38,487 nt of DNA from Pseudoduganella rivuli (GCF_009674485.1 NZ_WKJJ01000039.1:1-38487), one strand, 5' to 3'; counted from the first letter of the stretch, positions 7,535-15,517 are shown. Translations and numbers: made by a program. Notes: generated by a model not told the origin, from the sequence alone.

Positions 7535-9286
7535 TTACTTCATCAGCTTGAATACCCAGACGCTGCCGCCCTGCTCGAGGAAGTTGACTTTCTTCGCCAC
7601 TTCGCCGCCCCACAGCGGCACAGCACCGCCCCAGCCCGATACCACGGCCACATATTGCGTATCGCCTTCCTGCCACGTTACAGGTGGGGCCACCACGCCG
7701 GAACCGGTCTGGAATTGCCACAGTTCCTTGCCGGTCTTCGCATCGACGGCTTTCAGGTAACCTTCCGGCGTGCCATAGAACACCAGGCCGCCGCCCGTCG
7801 TCATCACGCCACCCCACAGTGGAGCCGTGTTCTTGATTTCCCATGCGATCTTGCCGGTCTTCGGATCGATCGCGCGCAGTGCGCCGATATAATCGTCAAA
7901 CAGCGGCTTGATGGTAAAGCCCGCGCCCAGGTATGCGCCGCCTTTCTTGTACGAGATCGGCTCGTTCCAGATATCCATGCCCCATTCGTTGGCCGGCACA
8001 TAGAACAGCTTCGTTTGCGGGCTGTACGCCATCGGCATCTGGTTTTTCGCGCCAAGGAAGGCCGGCGCCGCGAACACGGTCTTGCCTTTCTTGCCTTCTT
8101 CGCCCTTGGTTGGATCACCCGGACGGCCATCCGGCGTGAAGTTCGGACGGCCGGTCTTCAGGTCGATGCCGGTGGCCCACGTGATTTTCTTCACGAACGG
8201 GAAGGCGTTGTGCAGCTTGCCCGTCTGCGCGTCGTTGACGTAGAAGAAGCCGTTACGGTCAGCCTTGCCGCCATAACGTTTGCCATCCATTTCAAACGTG
8301 ACGAATTCATTGGCGCCGTCGAAGTCCCACGCATCGTTCGGCGTGTTCTGGTAACTCCACTTGATCTGGCCCGTTTCCACATCCACGGCCACCGTGGACG
8401 ACGAATACAGGTTGTCGCCGGGACGCAGGTGGCTGTTCCATGGCGCGGGGTTGCCGGTGCCGAAGTACGCCAGGCCGGTGGATGGGTCGTAGGTGCCGCC
8501 CATCCACGTCGATGCGCCGCCCGTCTTCCACAATTCGCCCGGCCACGATTTATTGACGGTGCCGGAAACGCCGTTGTCGATCGCGTTGCCGTCCTTGTCG
8601 TAACGGTGGCCCATGTGGCCTTCCACCGTCGGGCGCGACCACACCAGTTCACCGGTGCGCGGATTGCGCGCTTCGATACGGCCCACGATGCCGAATTCGC
8701 CGCCCGACACGCCCGTCAACAGCAAGCCTTTGGCGATCAGCGGCGCGGCGGACATCGAATAGCCGGCAGCATAGTCATCGACCTTTTCCTTCCACACGAT
8801 CTTGCCCGTGTCCTGGTCCAGCGCCACCAGCTGCGCATCCAGCGTGCCGAAGATGACGAGGTTGTCGAACAGCGCTGCGCCGCGGTTGATCACGTCGCAG
8901 CACGGCATGATGCCATCCGGCAGGCGGTGTTCATACTTCCACAGCTTGGCGCCGGTTTTCAAATCCAGCGCATAGATCCGCGAATACGACGCGGTGACGA
9001 ACATCTTGCCGTTGTGGATGACCGGCTGCGATTCCTGCCCCCGCTGCTTTTCGCCGCCGAACGAGAACGACCACGCCGGCACCAGCTTGCCGACGGTTTT
9101 GGTATTGATTTGCGACAGCGGCGAATAACGCTGCCCCGGCGACCCCATGCCGAACGACAGCACGCCCGACGTGTCCTGTACAGGCTTTTCCAGCATCGCC
9201 TGCGTGACGGCTCCCCCCGCCCATACGCTGCTGGTCAATGCTGCGCATGCCGACGCGATTAACAACCCCATGATCTTTTTTTGCAC
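7535..9286 (-). CDS. PQQ-dependent alcohol dehydrogenase, predicted lanthanide type (PedH/ExaA family)
   Basis: Periplasmic quinoprotein oxidising primary alcohols to aldehydes. The 583-residue product starts with a signal peptide (likely cut after SSVWA, residue 23). Eight-bladed propeller features are visible: vicinal cysteines C129-C130 (PCCD), SGGEFG with the metal-ligand Glu at 197, GTGNP with the ligand Asn at 279, and catalytic Asp 321 in NDAWDFDGANE. Residue 323, two after the catalytic Asp, is Asp; known lanthanide enzymes (XoxF, PedH) have Asp there, whereas calcium enzymes such as MxaF and ExaA have Ala or Ser. The start codon is GTG at 9286 with GGAGA before it; an ATG at 9271 is possible. 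It follows DUF779 by 12 bases and shares the aldehyde dehydrogenase promoter. Confidence 0.93.
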   Translation of the reverse strand: MQKKIMGLLIASACAALTSSVWAGGAVTQAMLEKPVQDTSGVLSFGMGSPGQRYSPLSQINTKTVGKLVPAWSFSFGGEKQRGQESQPVIHNGKMFVTASYSRIYALDLKTGAKLWKYEHRLPDGIMPCCDVINRGAALFDNLVIFGTLDAQLVALDQDTGKIVWKEKVDDYAAGYSMSAAPLIAKGLLLTGVSGGEFGIVGRIEARNPRTGELVWSRPTVEGHMGHRYDKDGNAIDNGVSGTVNKSWPGELWKTGGASTWMGGTYDPSTGLAYFGTGNPAPWNSHLRPGDNLYSSSTVAVDVETGQIKWSYQNTPNDAWDFDGANEFVTFEMDGKRYGGKADRNGFFYVNDAQTGKLHNAFPFVKKITWATGIDLKTGRPNFTPDGRPGDPTKGEEGKKGKTVFAAPAFLGAKNQMPMAYSPQTKLFYVPANEWGMDIWNEPISYKKGGAYLGAGFTIKPLFDDYIGALRAIDPKTGKIAWEIKNTAPLWGGVMTTGGGLVFYGTPEGYLKAVDAKTGKELWQFQTGSGVVAPPVTWQEGDTQYVAVVSGWGGAVPLWGGEVAKKVNFLEQGGSVWVFKLMK

Positions 9287-9298
9287 GATAGTCTCCGT

Positions 9299-9673
9299 TT
9301 ATGGTCTTAGTCCCAATTCACTGCATTCCTGGTCCGTGAACAAGCGCGAGCGCGTCAAGAACCGATGGCCCGAACCGTTATCGAGTGAAAACATGCCGCC
9401 ATTGCCCGGCACCACGTCGATAATCAGTTGCGTGTGTTCCCAGTATTCGTACTGCTCCATGCCGATATAAAACGGCGCGCCACCAAGGTTGCCGAGGTAG
9501 ATATCCGTGTCGCTGAGGTTGAACTCCCCGACCTGGTAGCACATCGGCGTACTGCCGTCGCAGCAACCACCGGACTGGAAAAACATGATCGGCCCATAGC
9601 GGTGGCGCAGGCCAGCAATCATTTCCAGCGCGGCGTCAGTGGCGATAACTCTTGCGACGGCAGTTTTCATCAT
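9299..9673 (-). CDS. DUF779 family protein
   Basis: A 124-residue cytoplasmic protein of the DUF779 family, which is often encoded beside AcoD/ExaC-type aldehyde dehydrogenases; its role is not established. Conserved features include GPIMFFQSGGCCDGSTPMCY (Cys pair plus third Cys, residues about 27-46), IGMEQYEYWEHTQ and a Gly-rich GNGGMFSLDNGSGHRF segment. The start at 9673 or the next codon at 9670 follows AAGGG, which overlaps the aldehyde dehydrogenase stop; the genes are six bases apart, so they are co-transcribed. The Cys cluster could bind metal, but that is inference. Confidence 0.85.
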   Translation of the reverse strand: MMKTAVARVIATDAALEMIAGLRHRYGPIMFFQSGGCCDGSTPMCYQVGEFNLSDTDIYLGNLGGAPFYIGMEQYEYWEHTQLIIDVVPGNGGMFSLDNGSGHRFLTRSRLFTDQECSELGLRP

Positions 9674-9679
9674 TTGCCC

Positions 9680-11200
9680 TTAGAAGAAGCCCAGCGCATT
9701 CGGGTTGTAGCTGACCAGCAGGTTCTTGGTCTGCTGGTAGTGTTCCAGCATCATCTTGTGGTTTTCACGGCCGATGCCCGATTGCTTGTACCCGCCGAAT
9801 GCCGCATGGGCTGGATACAGGTGGTAGCAGTTGGTCCACACGCGCCCAGCCTGGATGCCGCGGCCGATGCGGAAGGCGCGCGCGCCGTCGCGGGTCCAGA
9901 CACCGGCGCCCAGGCCATACAGCGTGTCGTTGGCGATGCGCAGCGCATCTTCCTCATCCTTGAAGGTGGTCACCGACACCACCGGGCCAAAGATCTCTTC
10001 CTGGAAGATGCGCATCTTGTTGTGGCCCTTGAATACGGTCGGCTGCACGTAATAGCCGCCTTCCAGGTCACCGTTCTGGATCGTGCGCACGCCGCCGGCC
10101 AGCAATTCCGCACCTTCCTGCTTGCCGATATCCATGTACGACAGGATTTTTTCCAGCTGCTCTTGCGACGCCTGGGCGCCGATCATGGTGGAAGCGTCCA
10201 GCGGGTTGCCCTGCTTGATGGCGGCCACGCGTTTCAGCGCGCGCTCGATGAAGGCGTCGTATATCGATTCCTGGATCAGCACGCGCGATGGGCAGGTGCA
10301 CACTTCGCCCTGGTTCAGCGCGAACATGGCGAAGCCTTCCAGGCACTTGTCGAAGAACGCATCGTCCGCGTCCATCACGTCTTCAAAGAAGATGTTGGGC
10401 GACTTGCCGCCCAGTTCCAGCGTGACAGGAATCAGGTTTTGCGCGGCGTATTGCATGATCAGGCGGCCGGTGCCCGTTTCACCGGTAAATGCGATCTTGG
10501 CGATGCGCTTGGACGATGCCAGCGGCTTGCCCGCTTCCAGGCCAAAACCGTTGACGACATTGAGCACGCCTGGCGGCAGCAGGTCGGCGATCAGTTCCAC
10601 CAGCACCATGATCGATGCCGGGGTTTGCTCGGCAGGTTTCAGCACCACGCAGTTGCCGGCGGCCAGCGCAGGCGCCAGCTTCCACACCGCCATCAGGATC
10701 GGGAAGTTCCACGGGATGATCTGGCCCACGACGCCCAGCGGCTCGTGGAAGTGGTACGCATAGGTGTTGGCGTCGATCTGTGCGACGGAACCTTCCTGCG
10801 CGCGGATGCAGCCGGCGAAATAGCGGAAGTGGTCAATCGCCAGCGGGATGTCGGCAGCCGTGGTCTCGCGGATTGGTTTGCCGTTGTCGATGGTTTCAGC
10901 AATCGCCAGCACCGACAGGTTTTGCTCCATACGGTCGGCAATCTTGTTCAGGATGTTGGCGCGTTCCGTTTGCGACGTCTTGGCCCACGCATCCTTGGCG
11001 GCATGCGCCGCATCGAGGGCGATTTCTACGTCTTCCGCCGTCGAGCGGGCGATTTCGCAGAATGGCTTGCCGGTGATCGGCGTCAGGTTGGCGAAGTACT
11101 CGCCTTTTACTGGCGGGAGGAATTTGCCGCCGATAAAGTTGTCGTAGCGTTGTTTGTACGGATTGGCGACGCCCAGTTTGGTGATGTCCGCGAGATTCAT
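9680..11200 (-). CDS. NAD-dependent aldehyde dehydrogenase (AcoD/ExaC/PedI type)
   Basis: Oxidises acetaldehyde or related aldehydes to the acid in the cytoplasm, following the alcohol dehydrogenase. The 506 residues show the ALDH hallmarks: IIPWNFPI near the cofactor site, FTGETGTGR, the catalytic Glu in LELGGKSPN and the catalytic Cys in NQGEVCTCPSR, then EEIFGPVVSV. The length and the double-Cys loop match AcoD. The start at 11200 (MNLADITKLG) has AGAGGA before it; the longer frame to 11368 crosses the sigma-54 promoter and is rejected. First gene of the operon ALDH-DUF779-alcohol dehydrogenase, with acsA after a terminator. A sigma-54 promoter and a palindrome lie upstream. Confidence 0.94.
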   Translation of the reverse strand: MNLADITKLGVANPYKQRYDNFIGGKFLPPVKGEYFANLTPITGKPFCEIARSTAEDVEIALDAAHAAKDAWAKTSQTERANILNKIADRMEQNLSVLAIAETIDNGKPIRETTAADIPLAIDHFRYFAGCIRAQEGSVAQIDANTYAYHFHEPLGVVGQIIPWNFPILMAVWKLAPALAAGNCVVLKPAEQTPASIMVLVELIADLLPPGVLNVVNGFGLEAGKPLASSKRIAKIAFTGETGTGRLIMQYAAQNLIPVTLELGGKSPNIFFEDVMDADDAFFDKCLEGFAMFALNQGEVCTCPSRVLIQESIYDAFIERALKRVAAIKQGNPLDASTMIGAQASQEQLEKILSYMDIGKQEGAELLAGGVRTIQNGDLEGGYYVQPTVFKGHNKMRIFQEEIFGPVVSVTTFKDEEDALRIANDTLYGLGAGVWTRDGARAFRIGRGIQAGRVWTNCYHLYPAHAAFGGYKQSGIGRENHKMMLEHYQQTKNLLVSYNPNALGFF

Positions 11201-11282
11201 GTCATCCTCTTTCTTCAGTAAATGTGGTGGAGATTCGGGCCGTTCCTTGCGGGGACGGTGGCGTTGAGCACACTCCCTGTTT

Positions 11283-11298
11283 CGCAAACACCGTGCCA
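11283..11298 (-). promoter_or_regulatory. sigma-54 promoter of the aldehyde/alcohol dehydrogenase operon
   Basis: The minus strand reads TGGCACGGTGTTTGCG, an almost exact -24/-12 match (TGGCACG, then TTGC). It lies 83 bases upstream of the aldehyde dehydrogenase start codon, placing transcription start near 11272. A palindromic enhancer lies about 65 bases further upstream. Confidence 0.88.
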
Positions 11299-11350
11299 GC
11301 CTGTTTTGTGGGGATTTAAGCCATTGGGCTGTTGCTTGTTGTGCCAGAAC

Positions 11351-11375
11351 GGAACAGGTCTGCTCCACCTGTTCC
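11351..11375 (-). promoter_or_regulatory. palindromic activator-binding site (enhancer)
   Basis: A perfect inverted repeat GGAACAGGT, seven-base spacer, ACCTGTTCC, with a further ACCTGTTC half-site at 11381-11388. It lies 53-77 bases upstream of the -24 element, the usual place for binding of a sigma-54 activator. The GGAACAGGT core recurs upstream of the cytochrome c-550 gene. Confidence 0.75.
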
Positions 11376-11386
11376 GCTCAACCTGT

Positions 11387-12358
11387 TCAGCGGATTGCCA
11401 CACCCCAGGGCAATTCACCGACCGCGATATCCGTCGTCTTGCGGGCGGCGGCCGTATCGATGACGGACACGCTGTTGGAACGCCCGTTGGCCACGTACAG
11501 CTTGCTGCCGTCCGGCGTGATGGCCATATTCCAGGGGCGTTTACCGACAGCGATGGTGGCGCTGACCTGGTTGGTGGCGGTATCGATCTGCATCACGCTG
11601 CCATCGATGCCGTTCGACACGTACACCTTGGCGCCGCCGGGATGGACGGCAATGCCGTTGGCGTTGCGTCCGGCCGGGATTTTTGCAATGGCGGCGCCGC
11701 TGGCCGTATCCACGACATACACGGCGTTCACCAGTTCGCACGCGATATAGGCGCGGCTGCCATCGGGCAGGAAACCGATGCCGCGCGGGCGCAAGCCCAC
11801 CGCCACGGCGCCCGTCTGGCGGCGCTGCGCCACGTCGATGACGTCCACCTGCTCTGCTTCTTCCGCGCTGACGTACAGCCAGCGGCTGTCCGGGCTGAAT
11901 ACCGCGTGTTCCGGATTTTTGCCCTGTACCGGGATATCCGCCAGGCGCAGGCCCGTGCGCGCATCGACCAGGGTGACGCTGTTGCCCTCCTCCACCGCCA
12001 CTGCCGCGTAGCGGCCATCGGGCGACACGCTGACGCCTTCCGGCGAACTGCCCAGCGCCAGCGTGCGGGTGGCGCCGCCCGCGCCGCCTGAGGTGTCCAG
12101 CATCAGCAGCGCGTTGCTGCCCGCATCGGTGACAAACAGCCGGTTGCCCACGGTGTCATACGCAATGCCACGGGGACGTTTGCCTGCGGGCAGGCTGCGC
12201 ACGACGGTATCGGTGCCGGTATCGAGCACGCTGACGGAGCCGGATTTCTCGTTCGGCACATACGCCAGCGGCGCGGCGATGGCGGACGAAGACAGGGTGG
12301 TGACTGCGTACGCTGCGCACACTATGTATGCCGCGCGCAGGCAATAAGGGGTTTTCAT
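11387..12358 (-). CDS. PQQ-associated beta-propeller (YVTN-repeat) protein
   Basis: A 323-residue exported protein with a signal peptide (likely cut after SSAIAA) followed by about seven repeats of the YVTN/NHL kind (for example GYA/GTD-TVVRSLPAGKRPRGIAYD, PDGRYAAVAVEEGNSVTLVDA, PDGSKLYVANGRSNSVSVID). Proteins of this type are known as PQQ-dependent catabolism-associated propellers and occur beside quinoprotein dehydrogenases; the exact role is not settled. The start at 12358 has AGGAGACC before it. It has its own perfect sigma-54 promoter, divergent from that of the TonB receptor gene. Its stop lies just upstream of the dehydrogenase operon enhancer. Confidence 0.85.
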   Translation of the reverse strand: MKTPYCLRAAYIVCAAYAVTTLSSSAIAAPLAYVPNEKSGSVSVLDTGTDTVVRSLPAGKRPRGIAYDTVGNRLFVTDAGSNALLMLDTSGGAGGATRTLALGSSPEGVSVSPDGRYAAVAVEEGNSVTLVDARTGLRLADIPVQGKNPEHAVFSPDSRWLYVSAEEAEQVDVIDVAQRRQTGAVAVGLRPRGIGFLPDGSRAYIACELVNAVYVVDTASGAAIAKIPAGRNANGIAVHPGGAKVYVSNGIDGSVMQIDTATNQVSATIAVGKRPWNMAITPDGSKLYVANGRSNSVSVIDTAAARKTTDIAVGELPWGVAIR

Positions 12359-12410
12359 GGTGGTCTCCTGGTGTTGGGCTGCGCGTTCGTGCGCGCGTAC
12401 AGGTCAGGAA

Positions 12411-12426
12411 TGCAAGCGGCGTGCCA
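12411..12426 (-). promoter_or_regulatory. sigma-54 promoter of the beta-propeller gene
   Basis: The minus strand reads TGGCACGCCGCTTGCA, a perfect -24/-12 consensus. It lies 52 bases upstream of the start codon. The divergent promoter at 12451-12466 is 24 bases away, with an inverted repeat between the two. Confidence 0.88.
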
Positions 12427-12434
12427 TTGCTGTG

Positions 12435-12450
12435 TGGCGAGCATTCGCCA
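12435..12450. repeat. inverted repeat between two divergent sigma-54 promoters
   Basis: TGGCGA, four-base spacer GCAT, TCGCCA. It fills most of the 24-base gap between the -24 elements of the leftward and rightward promoters, where it could bind a shared regulator or act as a hairpin. It does not resemble the GGAACA sites elsewhere in this cluster. Confidence 0.55.
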
Positions 12451-12466
12451 TGGCAGGTATATTGCT
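12451..12466 (+). promoter_or_regulatory. sigma-54 promoter of the TonB receptor gene
   Basis: TGGCAGGTATATTGCT matches the -24/-12 consensus (TGGCA, then TTGCT) with exact spacing, 43 bases upstream of the chosen start codon at 12509. Confidence 0.8.
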
Positions 12467-12508
12467 TACGGTTTCCGGCAAACCCGCCAACCAGATGAGG
12501 AGATGGAG

Positions 12509-14614
12509 ATGCAACCCCGTAGTCGTTTGAACACAATCGCAGCCCTGCTGGGCTGCACCGTTGCCGCGGGAGCGCTGGCCGAAGCGCCGGATGCCGTGGT
12601 CATTGTCAGCGGCAGCCGCGTGGAACACAGCAGTTTCGACTTCCCCGCGGCAGTGGATGTCATCGACGGGGAACGCATCCGTACGGCGCAAATGCGGGTC
12701 AACGCATCGGATGCGCTGGCGGCGGTGCCGGGGCTGGTGGCGCAAAACCGGCAAAACTATGCGCAGGATCTGCAGATTTCCTCACGCGGCTTCGGCGCCC
12801 GCTCAGCCTTCGGCGTGCGGGGCGTGAAACTGGTGGCCGATGGCATCCCCGCGTCGATGCCGGATGGCCAGGGCCAGGCCGCCACTTTCAATCTCGACCA
12901 GGCGCAGCGCATCGAAGTACTGCGCGGGCCGTTTTCCGCCGCCTATGGCAACCATGCGGGCGGTGTCGTGCAATTGTTTACGCGCGAACCGGAAGGCAGG
13001 CCGGTACTGGAAACGTCCGTGATGGGCGGCAGCGACGGCGCCCGCAAGGTGGACGTCAATGCACAGGGGCTGGCGGGCGGCATTGGCTATCTGCTCGACG
13101 CTTCCCGCTTCGACACGGATGGCTACCGCGATCACAGCGCCGCGCGGCGCGACCAGGCGTATGCCAAGCTGTCCGTACGCCCGAACGACGGCGGCAAGCT
13201 GACGGTGACGGCGAGCGGCTTGCGCCAGAAGGATACGCAAGATCCACTGGGCGTGACCTGGGCCACCTACCTGCGCGATCCGCGCGCGGGGGAAACCGAC
13301 ACCACCGATACCGTGACGCCGAAGCGCACGTTTGCGGAGCGCTACAACACGCGCAAGAGCATCGACCACCAGCAAATCGGCGCCGCATGGGAACAGCGCT
13401 TTGGCGACAGCCGCCTGAAGGTATCGCTCTATGGCGGCAACCGGCAAGTGATCCAGTACCAGGCGTTTTCCCGCGCATTCCAGGCGCCGGCCAGCCATTC
13501 CGGCGGCGTGGTGGATTTCGACCGCGACTTCCATGGCGCCGATATCAGCTGGCTGGATGTGCGCGACGTGGGTGGCGGCAAACTCAGTACCACAGCCGGC
13601 TTTGAATATGGCCGCTCGTCGGATGACCGCAAGGGGTATGAAAACTTCGTGGGCACGGAGCTGGGCGTGAAGGGCAAGCTGCGGCGCGATGAAGAGGATG
13701 TGGTGTCGAATGCGGATCCGTACGTGCAGACGGAGTGGGCCCGTGGAGCTTGGGTGTTCAGTGGCGGCGTACGGCGCAGCCGGGTCAGCGTCTCGGTGCG
13801 CGACAACTTCCTGTCGAACGGCAATGACAGCGGCAGCTTGCGCCACGCGCGCACGACACCGGTGGCGGGTGTGCTGTTCAAGGTGTCGCCTGTGCTGAAT
13901 GCCTATGCCAGCGCCGCGCAGGGATTCGAGACGCCGACATTGAATGAATTGTTTTACTCCGGCACCGGCGGCGGCTTCAACTTCCGCCTGCAGCCGGCCC
14001 GCAGTACGCACGGCGAAATCGGCGTGAAGGCCATCGTGGGCGCCGGTATCCGCGTGGATGCGGCGCTGTTCAGCGTGAAAACGCGGGACGAACTGGTGGT
14101 GGACGCGGCCAGCGGCGGGCGCACCAGCTACCGCAACGCGGGCAAGACGTCGCGGCGCGGCGCCGAAGTGTCAGCCGATGCCGACCTGGGTGCGGGTTTC
14201 AGCAGCCGCGTGGCCCTGACCGCGCTGCACGCCGTCTACGATACGCCATTCGGCGCCGTGGCGGCGGGCAGCCGCCTGCCGGGCGTGCCGAGAGCGAACC
14301 TGTATGCGGACCTGGCGTGGAAGGATGCCACTGGCCATATCGGCGCGGCGCTGGAAACCATCGCCAGCGCCAGGGTCTATGCGGAAGACAGCAATGTGGA
14401 AAAGGCAGCGCCAGGCTACGCAACGGTGAATGCCCGCATCACGGCGCGGCACGATCTCGGCTCATGGGCGCTGACTGGCTACGCCCGCCTTAACAACCTG
14501 CTTGACCGCCAGTACATCGGTTCCGTGATCGTCGGCGACACCAACAAGCGCTATTACGAATCCGCCCCCGGCCGCAACTGGCAACTGGGCGCCAGCGCCC
14601 AATACCGCTTCTGA
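12509..14614 (+). CDS. pqqU: TonB-dependent receptor, probable PQQ importer (PqqU/YncD-like)
   Basis: Outer membrane TonB-dependent transporter of 701 residues: signal peptide (cut near GALAEA), plug domain with the VSGSRV start, then a 22-strand barrel ending in YRF. Long stretches resemble E. coli YncD, now named PqqU, the PQQ uptake receptor, as I remember its sequence: the plug segment QNRQNYAQDLQ, the following SRGFG and DGIPASMPDGQGQ, then VLRGPFSA-YGN, and near the end YIGSVIV...RYYE-PGRN. Start at 12509 has GAGGAG seven bases upstream; ATG at 12503 is an alternative. Its own sigma-54 promoter puts it in the alcohol oxidation regulon. It probably supplies the dehydrogenase with external PQQ; a lanthanide-chelate substrate is the main alternative. 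Confidence 0.82.
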   Translation: MQPRSRLNTIAALLGCTVAAGALAEAPDAVVIVSGSRVEHSSFDFPAAVDVIDGERIRTAQMRVNASDALAAVPGLVAQNRQNYAQDLQISSRGFGARSAFGVRGVKLVADGIPASMPDGQGQAATFNLDQAQRIEVLRGPFSAAYGNHAGGVVQLFTREPEGRPVLETSVMGGSDGARKVDVNAQGLAGGIGYLLDASRFDTDGYRDHSAARRDQAYAKLSVRPNDGGKLTVTASGLRQKDTQDPLGVTWATYLRDPRAGETDTTDTVTPKRTFAERYNTRKSIDHQQIGAAWEQRFGDSRLKVSLYGGNRQVIQYQAFSRAFQAPASHSGGVVDFDRDFHGADISWLDVRDVGGGKLSTTAGFEYGRSSDDRKGYENFVGTELGVKGKLRRDEEDVVSNADPYVQTEWARGAWVFSGGVRRSRVSVSVRDNFLSNGNDSGSLRHARTTPVAGVLFKVSPVLNAYASAAQGFETPTLNELFYSGTGGGFNFRLQPARSTHGEIGVKAIVGAGIRVDAALFSVKTRDELVVDAASGGRTSYRNAGKTSRRGAEVSADADLGAGFSSRVALTALHAVYDTPFGAVAAGSRLPGVPRANLYADLAWKDATGHIGAALETIASARVYAEDSNVEKAAPGYATVNARITARHDLGSWALTGYARLNNLLDRQYIGSVIVGDTNKRYYESAPGRNWQLGASAQYRF

Positions 14615-14638
14615 CCTGAAAGCGGGTGTTGATAAGAC

Positions 14639-14669
14639 ATCGCCCGCCAGTATTGACCTGGCGGGCGAT
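14639..14669. terminator. hairpin terminator between convergent genes
   Basis: A 12-base stem ATCGCCCGCCAG / CTGGCGGGCGAT with a seven-base loop lies between the TonB receptor and the binding-protein gene stops. There is no long T-run on either side, so it may act with Rho or simply protect both 3' ends. Confidence 0.65.
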
Positions 14670-14695
14670 TCATATGCGGCAGCGGTGAACATCAT

Positions 14696-15517
14696 CTAGG
14701 GTGCTGCCACGCGCACCCCATGTTTGGCAAAGATCGCCTGCAACTCTCCGCTGTCACGCAGCTCGTTGAGCGCGGCCTGCAAGCGCCGGGCCACATCTTC
14801 GTTGCCCTTCTTGACAGCCATGCCCACCGCCCAGCCATTGCGGGGCAGGCGCTGGAAGACGGCGGGCGCCAGCGGAAACGCGGGGTCGCCACGGAAGACG
14901 GATTCGATTTCAGAGCGGTTGGCCAATACCGCATCCAGCTGTCCCGCCTTCAAAGCCTCCAGCGCGGCGGCGGCGGTCGGGAAGATGCGCACGTTATCGC
15001 GGAAACGGCCATTGCCCTCGCCCAGCAATACCATGCCAGCAATCGACACCTTTTCCACGCCAATACGCTTGCCCGCCAGCGCATCGAGGCTGTCAAAGGC
15101 AGGCATGGCTTGCGCATTGCGCACCAGTTGTACTGATTCCACGTGATAAGGCGCGAAAATCTGCACCTTGTCCTGCGCCGCCATCAGGCGCGGATCGACA
15201 GGCACGTGCAGCATCACGTCAGCCGGGCCATAACCGAGGTAATGGCCCTTCCACACCATGTTGCGCAAGTCGTCGCCCAGTTCTTCGCCTGCCGGGAATG
15301 GCAGCAAGTTCAGGCGCAAACCCAGCTTCTTTGCCAGCGCGCCGGCCAGGTCGACATCGATACCGCCGTCCTTGGCAGAAAACGGCGCAAATTCCGTATA
15401 GACAGCCACTTTCAGGCTGCCCGCTTGTTGCACCTTGTCCCAGTCCGCGCGGGCCGGCAGTGCAAGGGACAGGGCGAGCGCGGCCGCCGCCCCCAATGTG
15501 AGTACGCGACGGGACAT
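14696..15517 (-). CDS. quinoprotein-associated periplasmic binding protein (XoxJ/MxaJ-like)
   Basis: A 273-residue periplasmic solute-binding-fold protein with a signal peptide (cut near LPARA). It belongs to the group found with quinoprotein dehydrogenases rather than with ABC permeases; characteristic text is LRNMVWKGHYLG followed by GPADVMLHVPVDPRL and IGVEKVSIAG. XoxJ and MxaJ of methylotrophs are thought to help activate or mature the dehydrogenase. No permease or ATPase gene accompanies it here, which supports that chaperone-like role. It starts 26 bases after the pedF stop with GGGAGG before the ATG, so both are transcribed from the pedF sigma-54 promoter. Confidence 0.85.
   Translation of the reverse strand: MSRRVLTLGAAAALALSLALPARADWDKVQQAGSLKVAVYTEFAPFSAKDGGIDVDLAGALAKKLGLRLNLLPFPAGEELGDDLRNMVWKGHYLGYGPADVMLHVPVDPRLMAAQDKVQIFAPYHVESVQLVRNAQAMPAFDSLDALAGKRIGVEKVSIAGMVLLGEGNGRFRDNVRIFPTAAAALEALKAGQLDAVLANRSEIESVFRGDPAFPLAPAVFQRLPRNGWAVGMAVKKGNEDVARRLQAALNELRDSGELQAIFAKHGVRVAAP

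Noticed and set aside
7313..9262. A 649-codon open frame on the plus strand.
   Set aside because: It is antisense to the alcohol dehydrogenase and acsA genes. The translation is rich in Arg, His and Val without family motifs, a usual shadow in GC-rich DNA.
9428..11221. A 597-codon open frame on the plus strand.
   Set aside because: It is the antisense shadow of the aldehyde dehydrogenase gene and shows no recognisable domain.
11330..11346. A second sigma-54 promoter (TGGCACAACAAGCA) upstream of the aldehyde dehydrogenase.
   Set aside because: The GC doublet is two bases too close to the GG doublet, and the TTGC element is absent.
11201..11368. An N-terminal extension of the aldehyde dehydrogenase.
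   Set aside because: It crosses the sigma-54 promoter and enhancer, lacks a ribosome site, and gives a protein longer than its family.
12803..14011. A 402-codon open frame on the minus strand.
   Set aside because: Shadow of the TonB receptor gene; no motif or ribosome site.
14696..15517. A component of an amino-acid ABC transporter.
   Set aside because: No permease or ATPase gene is nearby, and the sequence carries the quinoprotein-associated text (GPADVMLHVPVD).
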